DNA from: an uncultured Gallionellaceae bacterium | GTDB lineage: Bacteria > Pseudomonadota > Gammaproteobacteria > Burkholderiales > Gallionellaceae | Assembly (NCBI GenBank): GCA_903876625.1 | Contig: CAIRAO010000307.1 | Span: forward strand, 1-35,187 | DNA: 35,187 nucleotides | Reading direction: 5' to 3' | Part shown: one piece after another, positions 1 through 9,382 of the stretch | How positions within the stretch are numbered: position 1 is the stretch's first letter | Layout of the letters: each line of letters starts with the position of its first letter | The notes under the pieces: model-generated | The model's database searches: none | The model's input: the letters and a program-made list of their open reading frames with translations, nothing else | What the model was told of the DNA's origin: nothing | Program-made: the position numbers and the translations under genes

Positions 1-230
1 GTTTGTGCGAGTGATATACCATCGCTGGCGTTACGCACAGCCTGGTTCAAGCCGCGGATCTGACTTTCCATACGCGAGGCAATCGCCATGCCTGCAGCGT
101 CGTCTTTGGCACTGTTGACGCGCAGGCCGGAAGACAAACGTTGCAAAGAGGTATGCAATGCGCCCTGCGACGAATTCAAGTTTCGTTGCGCATTCAGCGA
201 CGATAGGTTGGTATTGATATATGAGGGCAT
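1..230 (-). CDS. fliC: Flagellin, N-terminal part (runs off left edge)
   Basis: Filament subunit exported by the flagellar type III system. Reading leftward from the ATG at 230-228, the 76 visible codons match the conserved flagellin D0/D1 N-terminus: an N-terminal [14 protein letters not shown] segment, then [19 protein letters not shown] at about residues 29-47, then AIASRM. A GGAGA ribosome site lies about 5 nt before the start. A sigma-28 promoter lies about 100 nt upstream (327-353), as expected for a late flagellar gene. The C-terminal half is outside the window, so length and the variable region are unknown. Identity is firm; whether it is the only flagellin gene cannot be seen. Confidence 0.93.
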   Translation of the reverse strand, partial: MPSYINTNLSSLNAQRNLNSSQGALHTSLQRLSSGLRVNSAKDDAAGMAIASRMESQIRGLNQAVRNASDGISLAQ

Positions 231-326
231 TATATTTCTCCTTTTGACTCGATATTATTTTCCGGCTGAATCGCCGTTTACTTCGGTTCGCTTTTTTATG
301 AGCCACAACAACCTCAGTTACTTCTG

Positions 327-353
327 TTATCGGATATTTTTAGAAAATCTAAA
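327..353 (-). promoter_or_regulatory. Sigma-28 (FliA) promoter of fliC
   Basis: On the minus strand TTTAGATT, 11 nt, TCCGATAA. The consensus is TAAAGTTT-N11-GCCGATAA. The -10 matches 7 of 8, the -35 matches 5 of 8, and the spacer is exact. It points at fliC, leaving a leader of roughly 90 nt. The fliA gene is in the same window. Confidence 0.72.
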
Positions 354-375
354 GTCTTGACTGAAAATATATTTT

Positions 376-402
376 TCAAGCATCTGGTATATAAGGCGAT
401 TT
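376..402 (+). promoter_or_regulatory. Possible sigma-28 promoter of the HD-GYP gene
   Basis: TCAAGCAT, 11 nt, GGCGATTT on the plus strand, about 80 nt before the HD-GYP start. It matches 10 of 16 sigma-28 consensus positions with the exact 11-nt spacer. This is weaker than the fliC, flgK and flgM sites and could be chance. Confidence 0.35.
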
Positions 403-482
403 GTTCAATTGAGTCACTTCAAGTCACTGGATAAACTTCATTTCAAGGGTATAGTCGCACTTAATTGGCCTATGATATATAA

Positions 483-1685
483 ATGATCAAACGTATCCAC
501 AGCAACCAACTTCTACCCGGTATGTTCATTCACGACCTCAATTGTGGTTGGATGGATCACCCTTTTGCATTCAATTCGTTCAAAGTTAATGACGAAAAAA
601 CTGTTGAAAAAATAATTTCCAGTGGTATCCGTGAGTTGTATATAGACTCAGAAAAAGGTTTAGATGTAGAAGATGCGCAAACTCATGACGAATATCATGC
701 AGAAATTCACGAGCAAATAACTACACTGGTAGAAAAACACGAAATAAAACTTTCTCCTCTGAACACTTTTAGAGAGGAGGCTATTCAGGCCAGAGCTGTG
801 CACAGCCAAGCTCAGAACGTTGTGCACCAGCTTATGTCTGACATCCGCATGGGCAAACAGATCGAAATGGCAAAATTGTCGCCAGTGGTTGAAAGTATTA
901 CCGACTCGATATTTCGAAATAAAGATGCCTTTATCAGCCTGTCTCATATCAAAAAAAAGGATGAATATACCTTTCAGCACTCGGTAAGTGTCTGTGCATT
1001 ATTGGTCTCCTTCAGCAGGGAATTGGGTTTCGAGAAAAATATTGTCATGGAAGCAGGAATAGGCGGACTTCTTCATGATGTTGGCAAAATGAAAGTGCCG
1101 GATCAAATTCTCAATAAACCGGGTGCTCTTAGCGAAGCCGAGTTTACGGTAATGAAATCTCACGCTGCGGTAGGACGTGAGTTGCTCGAGGGCATAAAAG
1201 AAATCCCCCCGACCGCAGTACTTATTACAGGACAACACCACGAAAGATATGATGGCACCGGTTATCCTGGAAAATTAAAACATGATGAGATCTCACAATT
1301 CGGCCAAATGGCTGCCATCACGGATGTTTATGACGCGTTGACTTCGGATCGTGTCTATCACAAGGGTATGGAACCCACTGCGGCACTTAAAAAACTTTTT
1401 GAATGGAGCAAGTTTCACTTTAATGCGGGATTGGTGCAACGTTTCATCTGCCTTATCGGAATTTATCCGGTGGGCTCTTTGGTCAAATTGGAAAGCGGTT
1501 TGCTGGCGGTTGTTGTTGCTCCTGGCGTTGACAACTTGCTACGCCCGATTGTCCGAACTATGTTTGATGTCAAACGCAACCTTTACACCACTCCTCAAGA
1601 AGTCAATCTGTCAAAAAAGCTTGATAGTATCGTTCAATATGAGTCGCCGCGAAACTGGGGTATCGATCCCTTCAAATATCTTTAG
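483..1685 (+). CDS. DUF3391 / HD-GYP c-di-GMP phosphodiesterase
   Basis: Predicted soluble enzyme that hydrolyses cyclic di-GMP, a second messenger that restrains motility. It has an N-terminal DUF3391-type region (about 1-130) and an HD-GYP domain (about 150-350). All signature residues are present: His166, LLHDVGKMKVP with H198-D199 and K202, the His227 region, HHERYDGTGYP with H252-H253 and G260-Y261-P262, and ITDVYDALTSDR at about 279-290. The metal centre therefore looks intact. The ATG at 483 has no obvious Shine-Dalgarno sequence. The gene diverges from fliC and converges on fliE. Its neighbours imply a role in flagellar c-di-GMP control; this is inference. Confidence 0.9.
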   Translation: MIKRIHSNQLLPGMFIHDLNCGWMDHPFAFNSFKVNDEKTVEKIISSGIRELYIDSEKGLDVEDAQTHDEYHAEIHEQITTLVEKHEIKLSPLNTFREEAIQARAVHSQAQNVVHQLMSDIRMGKQIEMAKLSPVVESITDSIFRNKDAFISLSHIKKKDEYTFQHSVSVCALLVSFSRELGFEKNIVMEAGIGGLLHDVGKMKVPDQILNKPGALSEAEFTVMKSHAAVGRELLEGIKEIPPTAVLITGQHHERYDGTGYPGKLKHDEISQFGQMAAITDVYDALTSDRVYHKGMEPTAALKKLFEWSKFHFNAGLVQRFICLIGIYPVGSLVKLESGLLAVVVAPGVDNLLRPIVRTMFDVKRNLYTTPQEVNLSKKLDSIVQYESPRNWGIDPFKYL

Positions 1686-1692
1686 GGAACCT

Positions 1693-2022
1693 CTAAACCT
1701 GCATATTCATGATGTCGTTATAGGCCGCCACCATTTTGTTGCGAACTTGTAACGTCGTCTGAAATTCAATATTGGCTTTTTGCATTGAAATCATCGTATC
1801 GCTTAGGCTGACTTTATCATCTCCCAGCACGAAAGCTTTTTGCATATCCACAGCCTGATTCTGAGCCTGAGCCACACTGTCCAAGGATGATTTCAGCACG
1901 TTGGCAAAATCTACACTACCTGTTGCTGCTGGAACAGTGGGCGCCTGCAATGCACCGCCCTGCGCAGCAGCCATTACAGCACGCATTTGTGCAAGTACAC
2001 TATCAACACTGGCTACACTCAT
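1693..2022 (-). CDS. fliE: Flagellar hook-basal body protein FliE
   Basis: Small adaptor joining the MS ring to the proximal rod, and an early export substrate. The 109-aa length and C-terminal half are typical: FANVLKSSLDSVAQAQNQA, then FVLGDDKVSLSDTMISMQKA, then LQVRNKMVAAYNDIMNMQV. A GGGGTGA ribosome site lies about 3 nt before the ATG at 2022-2020. Its stop lies 7 bp from that of the convergent HD-GYP gene. In many flagellar operons fliE directly precedes fliF on the same strand. Here it is divergent from fliF across a 181-bp gap in which I recognise no sigma-28 or sigma-54 promoter. Confidence 0.95.
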   Translation of the reverse strand: MSVASVDSVLAQMRAVMAAAQGGALQAPTVPAATGSVDFANVLKSSLDSVAQAQNQAVDMQKAFVLGDDKVSLSDTMISMQKANIEFQTTLQVRNKMVAAYNDIMNMQV

Positions 2023-2203
2023 CGTTCACCCCGCAAATTTTCGATTACTTGAACATCGATTTAGTATGCACAATACCACTCGTATGTCCCCATAATGACG
2101 AGAAAAGCTATAGAATTCCCCTGCTTTTCGACATACCGAAATTGAGGGGCGACGCTGATAATGCACAGCATGAGGAAATGAACGTGCTCCCTTGGTAAAT
2201 AAC

Positions 2204-3844
2204 ATGACCGATACAGTTAAAACGCCAGCACCGTCCATCATGCAAACGCTGCTGGGACTGAGTTCGCAACAAAAGATGGGGTTAATGGTTGCAATCGCAG
2301 CAACTATCGCTGTGCTGGTAGGACTATGGATGTGGGGCCAAACCCCGGACTACCGCGTACTGTATAGCAACTTGTCTGATCGCGACGGTGGTGCCATTAT
2401 CGAATCGCTGCAACAACAAAACATTCCCTACAAGTTCGCCGAAGGCGGTGGGGCGTTGCTTGTTCCCTCTAACCTTGTGCATGAAGTGCGTCTGCGTCTG
2501 GCTTCTCAAGGATTACCCAAAGGCGGCACCGTTGGTTTTGAATTGATGGAGTCACAAAAGTTCGGTACTAGCCAGTTTCTTGAACAAGTAAATTATCAGC
2601 GTGCCCTTGAAGGTGAACTTGCCCGCTCCATGCAAACACTCGATGCAGTTGCAAATGCTCGGGTACATTTGGCCATACCCAAACCCTCTGTCTTCGTTAA
2701 AGAACAGCAAAAACCCAGTGCTTCAGTAGTACTGGCGCTTCATCCCGGACGCACACTTGACCCAGGTCAAGTCAACGGTATCGTGCATCTGGTTTCCAGT
2801 AGCATTCCCAATATGTCCGCGCAAAATGTGACTATTCTGGATCAGAACGGCAATATGCTGAGTTCCACCCGTGATCCGAACGAGCAGTCAATGGATGCTA
2901 CCCAACTCAAATACGTCAGAGATATCGAACAAGACTATATCAAACGTATTGAAGCAATCCTCATTCCTATCACCGGCCAGCAAAATGTAAAAGCTCAAGT
3001 CACAGCCAATATCGATTTTTCACAAGTCGAGCAAACAGCCGAGACTTACAGGCCTAACCAAAAGCCTGATAGCGCTGCCGTACGTAGTTCGCAGACGAAA
3101 GAAGCGCTTAACGGGATCAACAATACCGGTGGCGTCCCTGGAGCGCTGACTAACCAACCACCTGTGCCTGCTACCGCTCCGATTGTGAAACCGGCGAACG
3201 GAGCAACCGCGAGTGCTTCAGCAGCGAGTGCTGCGAACACCCTTAAAGAAGCCACGATGAATTATGAAGTGGATCGCACTATTCAGCATACGAAGTTGCC
3301 TGTTGGAAATATTCGTCGCCTGTCAGTGGCAGTTGTCATGAATAATCGCAATAGTGTCGACAAGTCAGGGAAACCAACTTCCAAGCCTTACACGGATGCA
3401 GAAAAAGCTCAGATCATTGCGCTCGTGAAAGACGCGATGGGTTTCGATGCCAAACGCGGCGATACACTAAATCTGCTTAATAGTGCGTTTAACAATGATC
3501 AGGAAACCTTGCCAGAAGTGCCTTTCTGGAAAGATACTGAAAACGTTGAACTTGCCAAAGAAGCGCTTAAATATCTCCTGATAGCTGGAACTGTAGGATT
3601 CCTGTTGTTTGGAGTCATTCGCCCGAGTTTTAGAAATATAGCGGCACAGGCTGCGGCCAGAGCAGAGGCAGAAGCCGCAGAAGCCGAACTCCATTCCGGT
3701 GAAGACGGAGGAAATATGGCAAATGAAAAACTTCATGCTGAAAATTCTTTTGAAAAGAACTTGCAGCTCGCCAAACAACTGACCAAAGATGATCCCAAGA
3801 TCGTAGCTTCTGTGGTGAAGGAATGGGTGAACAAAGATGAGTGA
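2204..3844 (+). CDS. fliF: Flagellar MS-ring protein FliF
   Basis: Forms the inner-membrane MS ring that houses the export gate and carries the rod. It is about 546 aa. The first membrane segment is at about 25-45 and the periplasmic YscJ/FliF domain follows, with YRVLYSNLSDRDGGAIIESL. A low-complexity Ala/Pro linker sits at about 315-350. A second membrane segment (YLLIAGTVGFLLFGVI) is at about 450-466. The acidic C-terminal tail (FEKNLQLAKQL...VVKEWVNKDE) is the FliG-binding region. I chose the ATG at 2204; a TTG at 2192 would add four residues. The 3' end overlaps fliG by 8 nt. Confidence 0.96.
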   Translation: MTDTVKTPAPSIMQTLLGLSSQQKMGLMVAIAATIAVLVGLWMWGQTPDYRVLYSNLSDRDGGAIIESLQQQNIPYKFAEGGGALLVPSNLVHEVRLRLASQGLPKGGTVGFELMESQKFGTSQFLEQVNYQRALEGELARSMQTLDAVANARVHLAIPKPSVFVKEQQKPSASVVLALHPGRTLDPGQVNGIVHLVSSSIPNMSAQNVTILDQNGNMLSSTRDPNEQSMDATQLKYVRDIEQDYIKRIEAILIPITGQQNVKAQVTANIDFSQVEQTAETYRPNQKPDSAAVRSSQTKEALNGINNTGGVPGALTNQPPVPATAPIVKPANGATASASAASAANTLKEATMNYEVDRTIQHTKLPVGNIRRLSVAVVMNNRNSVDKSGKPTSKPYTDAEKAQIIALVKDAMGFDAKRGDTLNLLNSAFNNDQETLPEVPFWKDTENVELAKEALKYLLIAGTVGFLLFGVIRPSFRNIAAQAAARAEAEAAEAELHSGEDGGNMANEKLHAENSFEKNLQLAKQLTKDDPKIVASVVKEWVNKDE

Positions 3845-4829
3845 TGTCGGGATCAATAAAAGTGCCATTCTTCTCCTGACATTGGGCGCGGACGAGGCCG
3901 CCGAAGTCATGAAATTCCTTGAACCCAAGGAGGTTCAAAAAATTAGTACCGCGATGGTTGCCCTCAAAAATCTGACACGCGAAGAAATATCTGTTGTGTT
4001 TGAAGAGTTCCATCAGATCGCAGCAGAAAAAACCACCTTCGGTATGGATTCGGATGCCTACATCCGGGATATGCTGCAAAAAGCGCTTGGTGACGACAAG
4101 GCTGCTGGATTGATAGATCGGATTTTACATAACAGTGACACCAGCGGCATTGAAAGCTTAAAGTGGATGGATCCCGCTTCGATCGCAGAACTGGTAAGCA
4201 ACGAGCATCCGCAAATCATCGCTACAATCATGGTACATCTGGAGCCTGATCAAGCTGCCAGTGTACTTAGTCTTTTGGCCGAACGAACTCGTAACGATGT
4301 CATGCTGCGTATCGCAACACTCGACAGCGTACAGCCAGTTGCACTGCATGAATTAAATGACGTGCTCACCAAATTGCTTTCCGGTAATGCTGTTACTAAG
4401 AAATCGATCAAAGGCGGGGTGCGTACTGCTGCCGAAATTCTTAATTTTATTGGCGGGACTCAAGAAGCCGTTCTCGATTCAGTACGCGGACACGATGCAG
4501 ACTTGGCTCAGAAGATCATGGACGAGATGTTCGTATTCGAAGACTTGATGGATATCGAAGACCGGGGCATCCAGTTGATATTGCGCGAGGTGCAGTCCGA
4601 ATCACTGATCGTCGCACTCAAGGGAGCCAGTGAAGAGTTGCGCGACAAGATATTGAAAAATATGTCACAACGTGCAGCCGAAATGTTGCGAGAAGATCTG
4701 GAATCCAAGGGTCCTGTCAAACTTAGCGAAGTGGAATCCGAACAGAAAGAGATCCTCAAAATTGTGCGTCGTTTGTCTGATGAAGGTCAGGTTTCAATAG
4801 GCGGCAAGGGAGACGAAGCTTATGTCTGA
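3837..4829 (+). CDS. fliG: Flagellar motor switch protein FliG
   Basis: Rotor protein of the C-ring that links FliF to FliM and generates torque against the stator. The 330-aa length is usual. The middle domain has the EHPQ motif (about 123-126). The C-terminal domain closely follows E. coli FliG, including MFVFEDLMDIEDR, ALKGA, MSQRAAEMLRED and VRRL, which hold the charged torque residues. The start overlaps the fliF stop by 8 nt and the end overlaps fliH by 8 nt, suggesting translational coupling. Confidence 0.97.
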   Translation: MSDVGINKSAILLLTLGADEAAEVMKFLEPKEVQKISTAMVALKNLTREEISVVFEEFHQIAAEKTTFGMDSDAYIRDMLQKALGDDKAAGLIDRILHNSDTSGIESLKWMDPASIAELVSNEHPQIIATIMVHLEPDQAASVLSLLAERTRNDVMLRIATLDSVQPVALHELNDVLTKLLSGNAVTKKSIKGGVRTAAEILNFIGGTQEAVLDSVRGHDADLAQKIMDEMFVFEDLMDIEDRGIQLILREVQSESLIVALKGASEELRDKILKNMSQRAAEMLREDLESKGPVKLSEVESEQKEILKIVRRLSDEGQVSIGGKGDEAYV

Positions 4830-5475
4830 TGTGCTGACACCGAAAGAAAAACTCACTGCATACGAACGCTGGGAACTACCTTCGTTCGATACGGTTGACA
4901 GCATTCGTATTTCGGGCAACCCCAGAGGGATGAAATTACCTACCGCTGCTGAATTGGAAAACATCCAGCTGCATGCGAGTGAAGAAGGATACCAGGTTGG
5001 ACATCAGGAGGGATTTCAAGCTGGTTATAACGAAGGTTCGCAAAAAGCTACGGCGGAAACAGAACAGATAGCCGCAATTTTGTCTTCAATGAAACTAGCG
5101 GTCCAAGGAGTTGACCAGCAAATTGCCCAAAGTCTGCTCGATCTGTCTGTCGAGCTTGCAAAACAAATGGTTCAACATGCACTCGCAATTAATCCTGAAA
5201 TTTTACTGAATATTGTTCGTGATGCTATCAGCGAACTGCCACATTTTAATCCTGGAGCGCATATTGTCCTGCATCCGGACGATGCCGAGCTTCTACGTAC
5301 ACGTATGGGAGAACAGCTTTCCCATTCAGGTTGGAAGATCTTAGAAGATACGCAGATCACTAAAGGTGGGGTTCGCATTGAAACCGCCAATAGTCAGATC
5401 GATGCCACAGTAGAAACTCGCTGGCAACGGATTGCTGCAAACTTGGGACAGGATTCGTCCTGGTTACTAAAATGA
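4822..5475 (+). CDS. fliH: Flagellar export ATPase regulator FliH
   Basis: Peripheral stalk and inhibitor of the export ATPase FliI; it links FliI to FliN and the export gate. It is 217 aa. The glycine-repeat helix typical of FliH is visible at about 55-75 ([18 protein letters not shown]). It is followed by a coiled region and a conserved C-terminal domain (HPDDAELL...[16 protein letters not shown]). It overlaps fliG by 8 nt and fliI by 4 nt (ATGA), consistent with FliH and FliI being made together. Confidence 0.93.
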   Translation: MSDVLTPKEKLTAYERWELPSFDTVDSIRISGNPRGMKLPTAAELENIQLHASEEGYQVGHQEGFQAGYNEGSQKATAETEQIAAILSSMKLAVQGVDQQIAQSLLDLSVELAKQMVQHALAINPEILLNIVRDAISELPHFNPGAHIVLHPDDAELLRTRMGEQLSHSGWKILEDTQITKGGVRIETANSQIDATVETRWQRIAANLGQDSSWLLK

Positions 5476-6956
5476 ATGCCAGCGCTGACACTTTGGAAAC
5501 TATCCCAATGGTGGAAGATGAGATTTCGGCTGATTCTCCTGCAAACAGCGTTATTGCGGTTGCCTCTCGCAACGTTCATCTACAACATTGGCAGGATATT
5601 TTACAGGCCAATCTCGAAGTTGCCGAACAAAGCCCTCCATTGCTGGTAAGTGGCCGTTTGACTAAAGTGACCGGATTAGTCATGGAGGCTGTTGGTCTTC
5701 GCATGGCAGTTGGCAGTACCTGCATTATTCAACTGCCCAATAATCAAGTCGAAGCCGAAGTGGTCGGATTTTCCGGAGATAAATTATTTCTCATGCCTGA
5801 AGTTGATGTACAAGGACTTGTTCCCGGCGCTCGCGTGATCCCATTCGAATCTGCGGGCAAAGCGGCGAGACCCGGGCAACACCGACGCACTGCGGATTTA
5901 GCTCGTCATCTTCCAGTCGGAGAAATGCTTCTGGGGCGGGTGCTGGATGGCGCGGGTCGCCCGCTTGATCAGCACGGTCCCTTGCCAGATGGACCTACTT
6001 CAGCATTACAAAGTCGCCCTATTAATCCGCTTGATCGAGCGCCCATCAAGGAAGCTCTGGATGTCGGGGTGCGCGCGATCAATGCATTGCTTACTGTAGG
6101 ACGAGGCCAACGTATGGGCTTGTTCGCAGGTAGCGGTGTCGGCAAGAGCATATTACTCGGCATGATGGCGCGTTACACAACTGCAGATGTGATCGTGGTC
6201 GGGCTGATCGGCGAACGCGGTCGTGAAGTGAAAGAATTTATTACAGATATACTGGGTACTGAAGGACTAAAACGCGCTGTAGTAGTAGCCGCCCCTGCTG
6301 ACACCAGTCCGCTCCTACGTTTACAAGGTGCTGCCTACGCCACAACTATCGCTGAATTCTTCCGCGACCAGGGCAAGAATGTTCTGCTAATTATGGATTC
6401 ACTCACGCGCTACGCGATGGCACAAAGAGAAATCGCTTTGGCTATCGGTGAGCCGCCGGCAACCAAAGGTTATCCTCCCTCTGTTTTTGCCAAGTTGCCG
6501 CAACTGGTAGAGCGTGCAGGAAACGGCATCGATGGTGGCGGTTCCATTACTGCTTTTTATACCGTATTAACAGAGGGCGACGATCAGCAAGATCCGATAG
6601 CAGATAGTGCGCGCGCGATTCTGGATGGACACATCGTGTTGTCGCGCCGACTGGTTGAACAAGGGCATTACCCCGCCATCGAAATCGAGGCTTCAATCAG
6701 TCGTGCGATGAATAATCTGGTTAGTACTGCGCATTTTTCTCAAGTTCAACATTTCAAACTATTATATGCACACTATCAACGCAATCGCGACCTGATAAGC
6801 GTAGGCGCTTATGTTCAAGGCAGTGACCCGCTTTTGGATGAAGCTATTTTGATGCATCCCCGTCTTTCACATTTCTTAAGACAGGATATGCATGAAGCTG
6901 ATCACTTCATAGAGAGCATGAATGCATTCTCATCATTATTTGACCAAGCGAATTAG
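5472..6956 (+). CDS. fliI: Flagellum-specific ATPase FliI
   Basis: Hexameric ATPase, related to the F1 beta subunit, that energises unloading of export substrates. The 494 aa contain the Walker A loop AGSGVGKS (about 219-226) and [20 protein letters not shown] (Walker B and following helix, Asp about 310). The [25 protein letters not shown] block characteristic of FliI/YscN ATPases follows. The N-terminal 40 residues are less conserved and contact FliH in this family. The start overlaps fliH by ATGA. fliJ begins 2 nt after the stop. Confidence 0.97.
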   Translation: MNASADTLETIPMVEDEISADSPANSVIAVASRNVHLQHWQDILQANLEVAEQSPPLLVSGRLTKVTGLVMEAVGLRMAVGSTCIIQLPNNQVEAEVVGFSGDKLFLMPEVDVQGLVPGARVIPFESAGKAARPGQHRRTADLARHLPVGEMLLGRVLDGAGRPLDQHGPLPDGPTSALQSRPINPLDRAPIKEALDVGVRAINALLTVGRGQRMGLFAGSGVGKSILLGMMARYTTADVIVVGLIGERGREVKEFITDILGTEGLKRAVVVAAPADTSPLLRLQGAAYATTIAEFFRDQGKNVLLIMDSLTRYAMAQREIALAIGEPPATKGYPPSVFAKLPQLVERAGNGIDGGGSITAFYTVLTEGDDQQDPIADSARAILDGHIVLSRRLVEQGHYPAIEIEASISRAMNNLVSTAHFSQVQHFKLLYAHYQRNRDLISVGAYVQGSDPLLDEAILMHPRLSHFLRQDMHEADHFIESMNAFSSLFDQAN

Positions 6957-6958
6957 TC

Positions 6959-7441
6959 ATGACCAAACCCTTCTCATTGCAACCGTTGCTTCATCTGGCA
7001 AGACAGAAGAATGATGCCGCAATTAAAAATCTTGGCAAGCTAAATCAGCAACAACAAGCTGCTCTGACCAAACTTACGACATTACAGCAATTCAAAATGG
7101 ATTATCAGGCAAAATTTCAAGAAGCTGCCAGGATCGGAATGGCATCGGCTGATTTACGAAACTTTCAGGATTTTATTTATCGTCTTGACCAAGCCATAAA
7201 ACAACAAGAGGGTGTTCTCGAACTTACAACACATTCTGTCAAAGCAGGGCAAACTGAGCTTACAGAGTTGAATCGCAAAATGCTGTCTTTTGACACTTTG
7301 GAGCAACGACACATCGACGCTGAAAAAATTCGAGAGGCCAAAATTGAACAAAAAATTCAGGATGAACACTCAGGACGCTTTGCCGCTTTAAAAGCTGAAG
7401 AAAAAATCAACGAAGAACTTGAAGGAGTAAAACATGAATAA
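6959..7441 (+). CDS. fliJ: Flagellar export chaperone/stalk protein FliJ
   Basis: A 160-aa, almost wholly alpha-helical protein rich in Gln, Lys and Glu, with heptad-like spacing. This fits the coiled-coil stalk that inserts into the FliI ring and contacts FlhA. The start MTKPFSLQPLLHLARQKNDAA resembles other FliJ N-termini. Identification rests partly on position between fliI and fliK, since FliJ diverges quickly. The end overlaps fliK by 8 nt. Confidence 0.88.
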   Translation: MTKPFSLQPLLHLARQKNDAAIKNLGKLNQQQQAALTKLTTLQQFKMDYQAKFQEAARIGMASADLRNFQDFIYRLDQAIKQQEGVLELTTHSVKAGQTELTELNRKMLSFDTLEQRHIDAEKIREAKIEQKIQDEHSGRFAALKAEEKINEELEGVKHE

Positions 7442-8624
7442 TCTGCCAATCTCATCCAGTTGCCCTCAAACTGCCGCAAAACCAGCCACGGCTTCCCCGG
7501 CAATTGACGATAGTAGTACTCAAGGTCAGCCATTCGGTGATGTTTTGGCGCGTCAAGTTTCTGATGCATCTACGGCTGAAGACATAGCCACACCAAACAA
7601 AATAACAACCAAATCTGTCAATGAAATATTCGCCCATATTAAATCAAAAAGAACCGATGACACTGCAACAATTTCGGCTAGCGACACTCCGTCCAATTTA
7701 CCTGCGGACATGATCGCCACAATTTTTCCGCTTGCCGCAGCCACTCAACAAAATGCATCTTCGCCTCAAACGCCAATCACTGCCGAAGCAACAACCACTT
7801 CTCAGAGCCCGGTTATTGCTCAAATCGTCGTGCCTACCGGAGTTCCCGGAGAAAATCCAGCTTCGCCCAAGAGAGCTGGAGTATCTCCCTCAGCCGCAGC
7901 CAAAACTGATCTGGCTGAAAAACAGCAGGGTGTAGATCAAAATATTCCCACCCCCAACGCTGTTTCTGTCACTCGTGGCACTAGCACGCCGTCTGTCGAT
8001 TCCAAAAAAGATGTGGCTTTCAATAATATGCTCGAAACGATAACGGCTGCCGCCGGTGCAAAACTGGCTGATAAAGATGAAAAATCAGCTGCTCTTGCGG
8101 CAGCACCACAACCGAATGCAAACGTGCAGGCTTCAATCCAATCAGCAACATCTCCCATTGTCCCGAGCGGCGTGCTACCAGTTCAGGTCAGTATTAACAC
8201 TCCTGTTTCAAATGAAAAATGGGGTGACGAATTCAACCAGAAAATCACCTGGCTCTCCAACCAAAAAGAGCAAACTGCTGAATTACATCTTAATCCTCCC
8301 CAACTCGGCCCGATGGATGTAGTACTCAAGGTAAGCGGGGATCAAGCAACTGCACTCTTTACATCACCTCATGCAGCTGTGCGGGAAGCGGTTGAACAAG
8401 CTTTACCGAAGTTGCGTGAAATGTTGGCAGGCAGCGGAATTATGCTGGGCAATGCCACGGTCAGCGACCAGACTCCACGCAATCGGCAAAACGAGAATGA
8501 GAATAAGGCGTCGAATTCGCGTTCAGCTATTGGCGGAATTGCGGACTCGTCTACAATCGGCAATCTGAACGTTCGAGTCTCCCCAATTACCCGGCATAAC
8601 GGTATAGTGGACACCTTCGCCTGA
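7434..8624 (+). CDS. fliK: Flagellar hook-length control protein FliK
   Basis: Secreted molecular ruler that sets hook length and switches export specificity from hook to filament substrates. Residues about 1-250 are low-complexity and rich in Ala, Ser, Thr, Pro and Gln, as expected for the ruler part. The C-terminal Flg_hook domain (about 265-355) is clear: ELHLNPPQLGPMDVVLKVSG, then TSPHAAVREAVEQALPKLREML. A 94-nt gap separates it from fliL. Confidence 0.93.
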   Translation: MNNLPISSSCPQTAAKPATASPAIDDSSTQGQPFGDVLARQVSDASTAEDIATPNKITTKSVNEIFAHIKSKRTDDTATISASDTPSNLPADMIATIFPLAAATQQNASSPQTPITAEATTTSQSPVIAQIVVPTGVPGENPASPKRAGVSPSAAAKTDLAEKQQGVDQNIPTPNAVSVTRGTSTPSVDSKKDVAFNNMLETITAAAGAKLADKDEKSAALAAAPQPNANVQASIQSATSPIVPSGVLPVQVSINTPVSNEKWGDEFNQKITWLSNQKEQTAELHLNPPQLGPMDVVLKVSGDQATALFTSPHAAVREAVEQALPKLREMLAGSGIMLGNATVSDQTPRNRQNENENKASNSRSAIGGIADSSTIGNLNVRVSPITRHNGIVDTFA

Positions 8625-8718
8625 CCATGCAGAAATAGGGATGATTCCATTGCTTATTCCTTCGATGGCAGACCGACAATAAGCCCGATAATCATCAACA
8701 TCTGAAAAGGAATTTAGC

Positions 8719-9375
8719 ATGGCAAAACCAGCAAAACCTGCAGCCGCGAAGAAAGTTGAAGCACCCGCTGCAGAAACACCTGCGCCTAAAAGCAAGAAAA
8801 AATTCATCATTATTATTGTCGCTTTAGTTGCTCTGCTCGGCGTTGTAGGTGGTGCAGCTTTGTTATTAATGAAGGATAAAAACCCTCCTGCGGAAACTGC
8901 AAAAGTGGAAACTCCCAAAGATCCAAAATTTATTCCTCTGGAAGCTTTTACCGTCAACTTGCAAAAGGAAGAGTCGGACCAATATTTGCAAATCAGCATC
9001 ACACTTAAAGTGATGGAGCCTGAACTTGAAGACAAAATCAAGGCAGTATTACCCGAGATACGCAGCAAATTGAATTTGCTTTTATCAAGCAAGCGTCCTT
9101 CCGAATTGGCTACCGTTGCAGGCAAAAAGAAGCTGGCTATCGACATCGCAACAGAAGCTAACAGCGTGTTAGGCATTCATAATGCACCCGAGTCACCGAC
9201 ACCATCCGCTGCTTCATCCGTTTCGCCTGCTGAAAACCAGCCAATCAATCTTGTTGCATCTGCTACTGCAACTAATTCAGAACCTGTCTCTGAGCCGCCT
9301 TCTCAAACACCTGCCACCGGAGCAGAAAAGAAGGGTGTGATAGACGTACTGTTTACCTCGTTCATTATCCAGTAA
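8719..9375 (+). CDS. fliL: Flagellar basal body-associated protein FliL
   Basis: Single-pass inner-membrane protein that surrounds the stator and supports torque. A Lys/Ala/Pro-rich cytoplasmic tail (1-27) precedes a membrane helix (about 28-52). The periplasmic domain (FIPLEAFTVNLQKE...QYLQISITLKV) follows. It is 218 aa, longer than most FliL proteins. A Ser/Pro/Ala/Thr-rich stretch of about 50 residues (about 153-203) separates the domain body from the conserved last strand GVIDVLFTSFIIQ. The start is supported by AAAGGAA about 7 nt upstream. Confidence 0.92.
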   Translation: MAKPAKPAAAKKVEAPAAETPAPKSKKKFIIIIVALVALLGVVGGAALLLMKDKNPPAETAKVETPKDPKFIPLEAFTVNLQKEESDQYLQISITLKVMEPELEDKIKAVLPEIRSKLNLLLSSKRPSELATVAGKKKLAIDIATEANSVLGIHNAPESPTPSAASSVSPAENQPINLVASATATNSEPVSEPPSQTPATGAEKKGVIDVLFTSFIIQ

Positions 9376-9382
9376 TGATGCC

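Noticed and set aside
8625-8718. Sigma-28 promoter before fliL based on CCCGATAA
   Set aside because: There is no -35 element at the 11-nt spacing.
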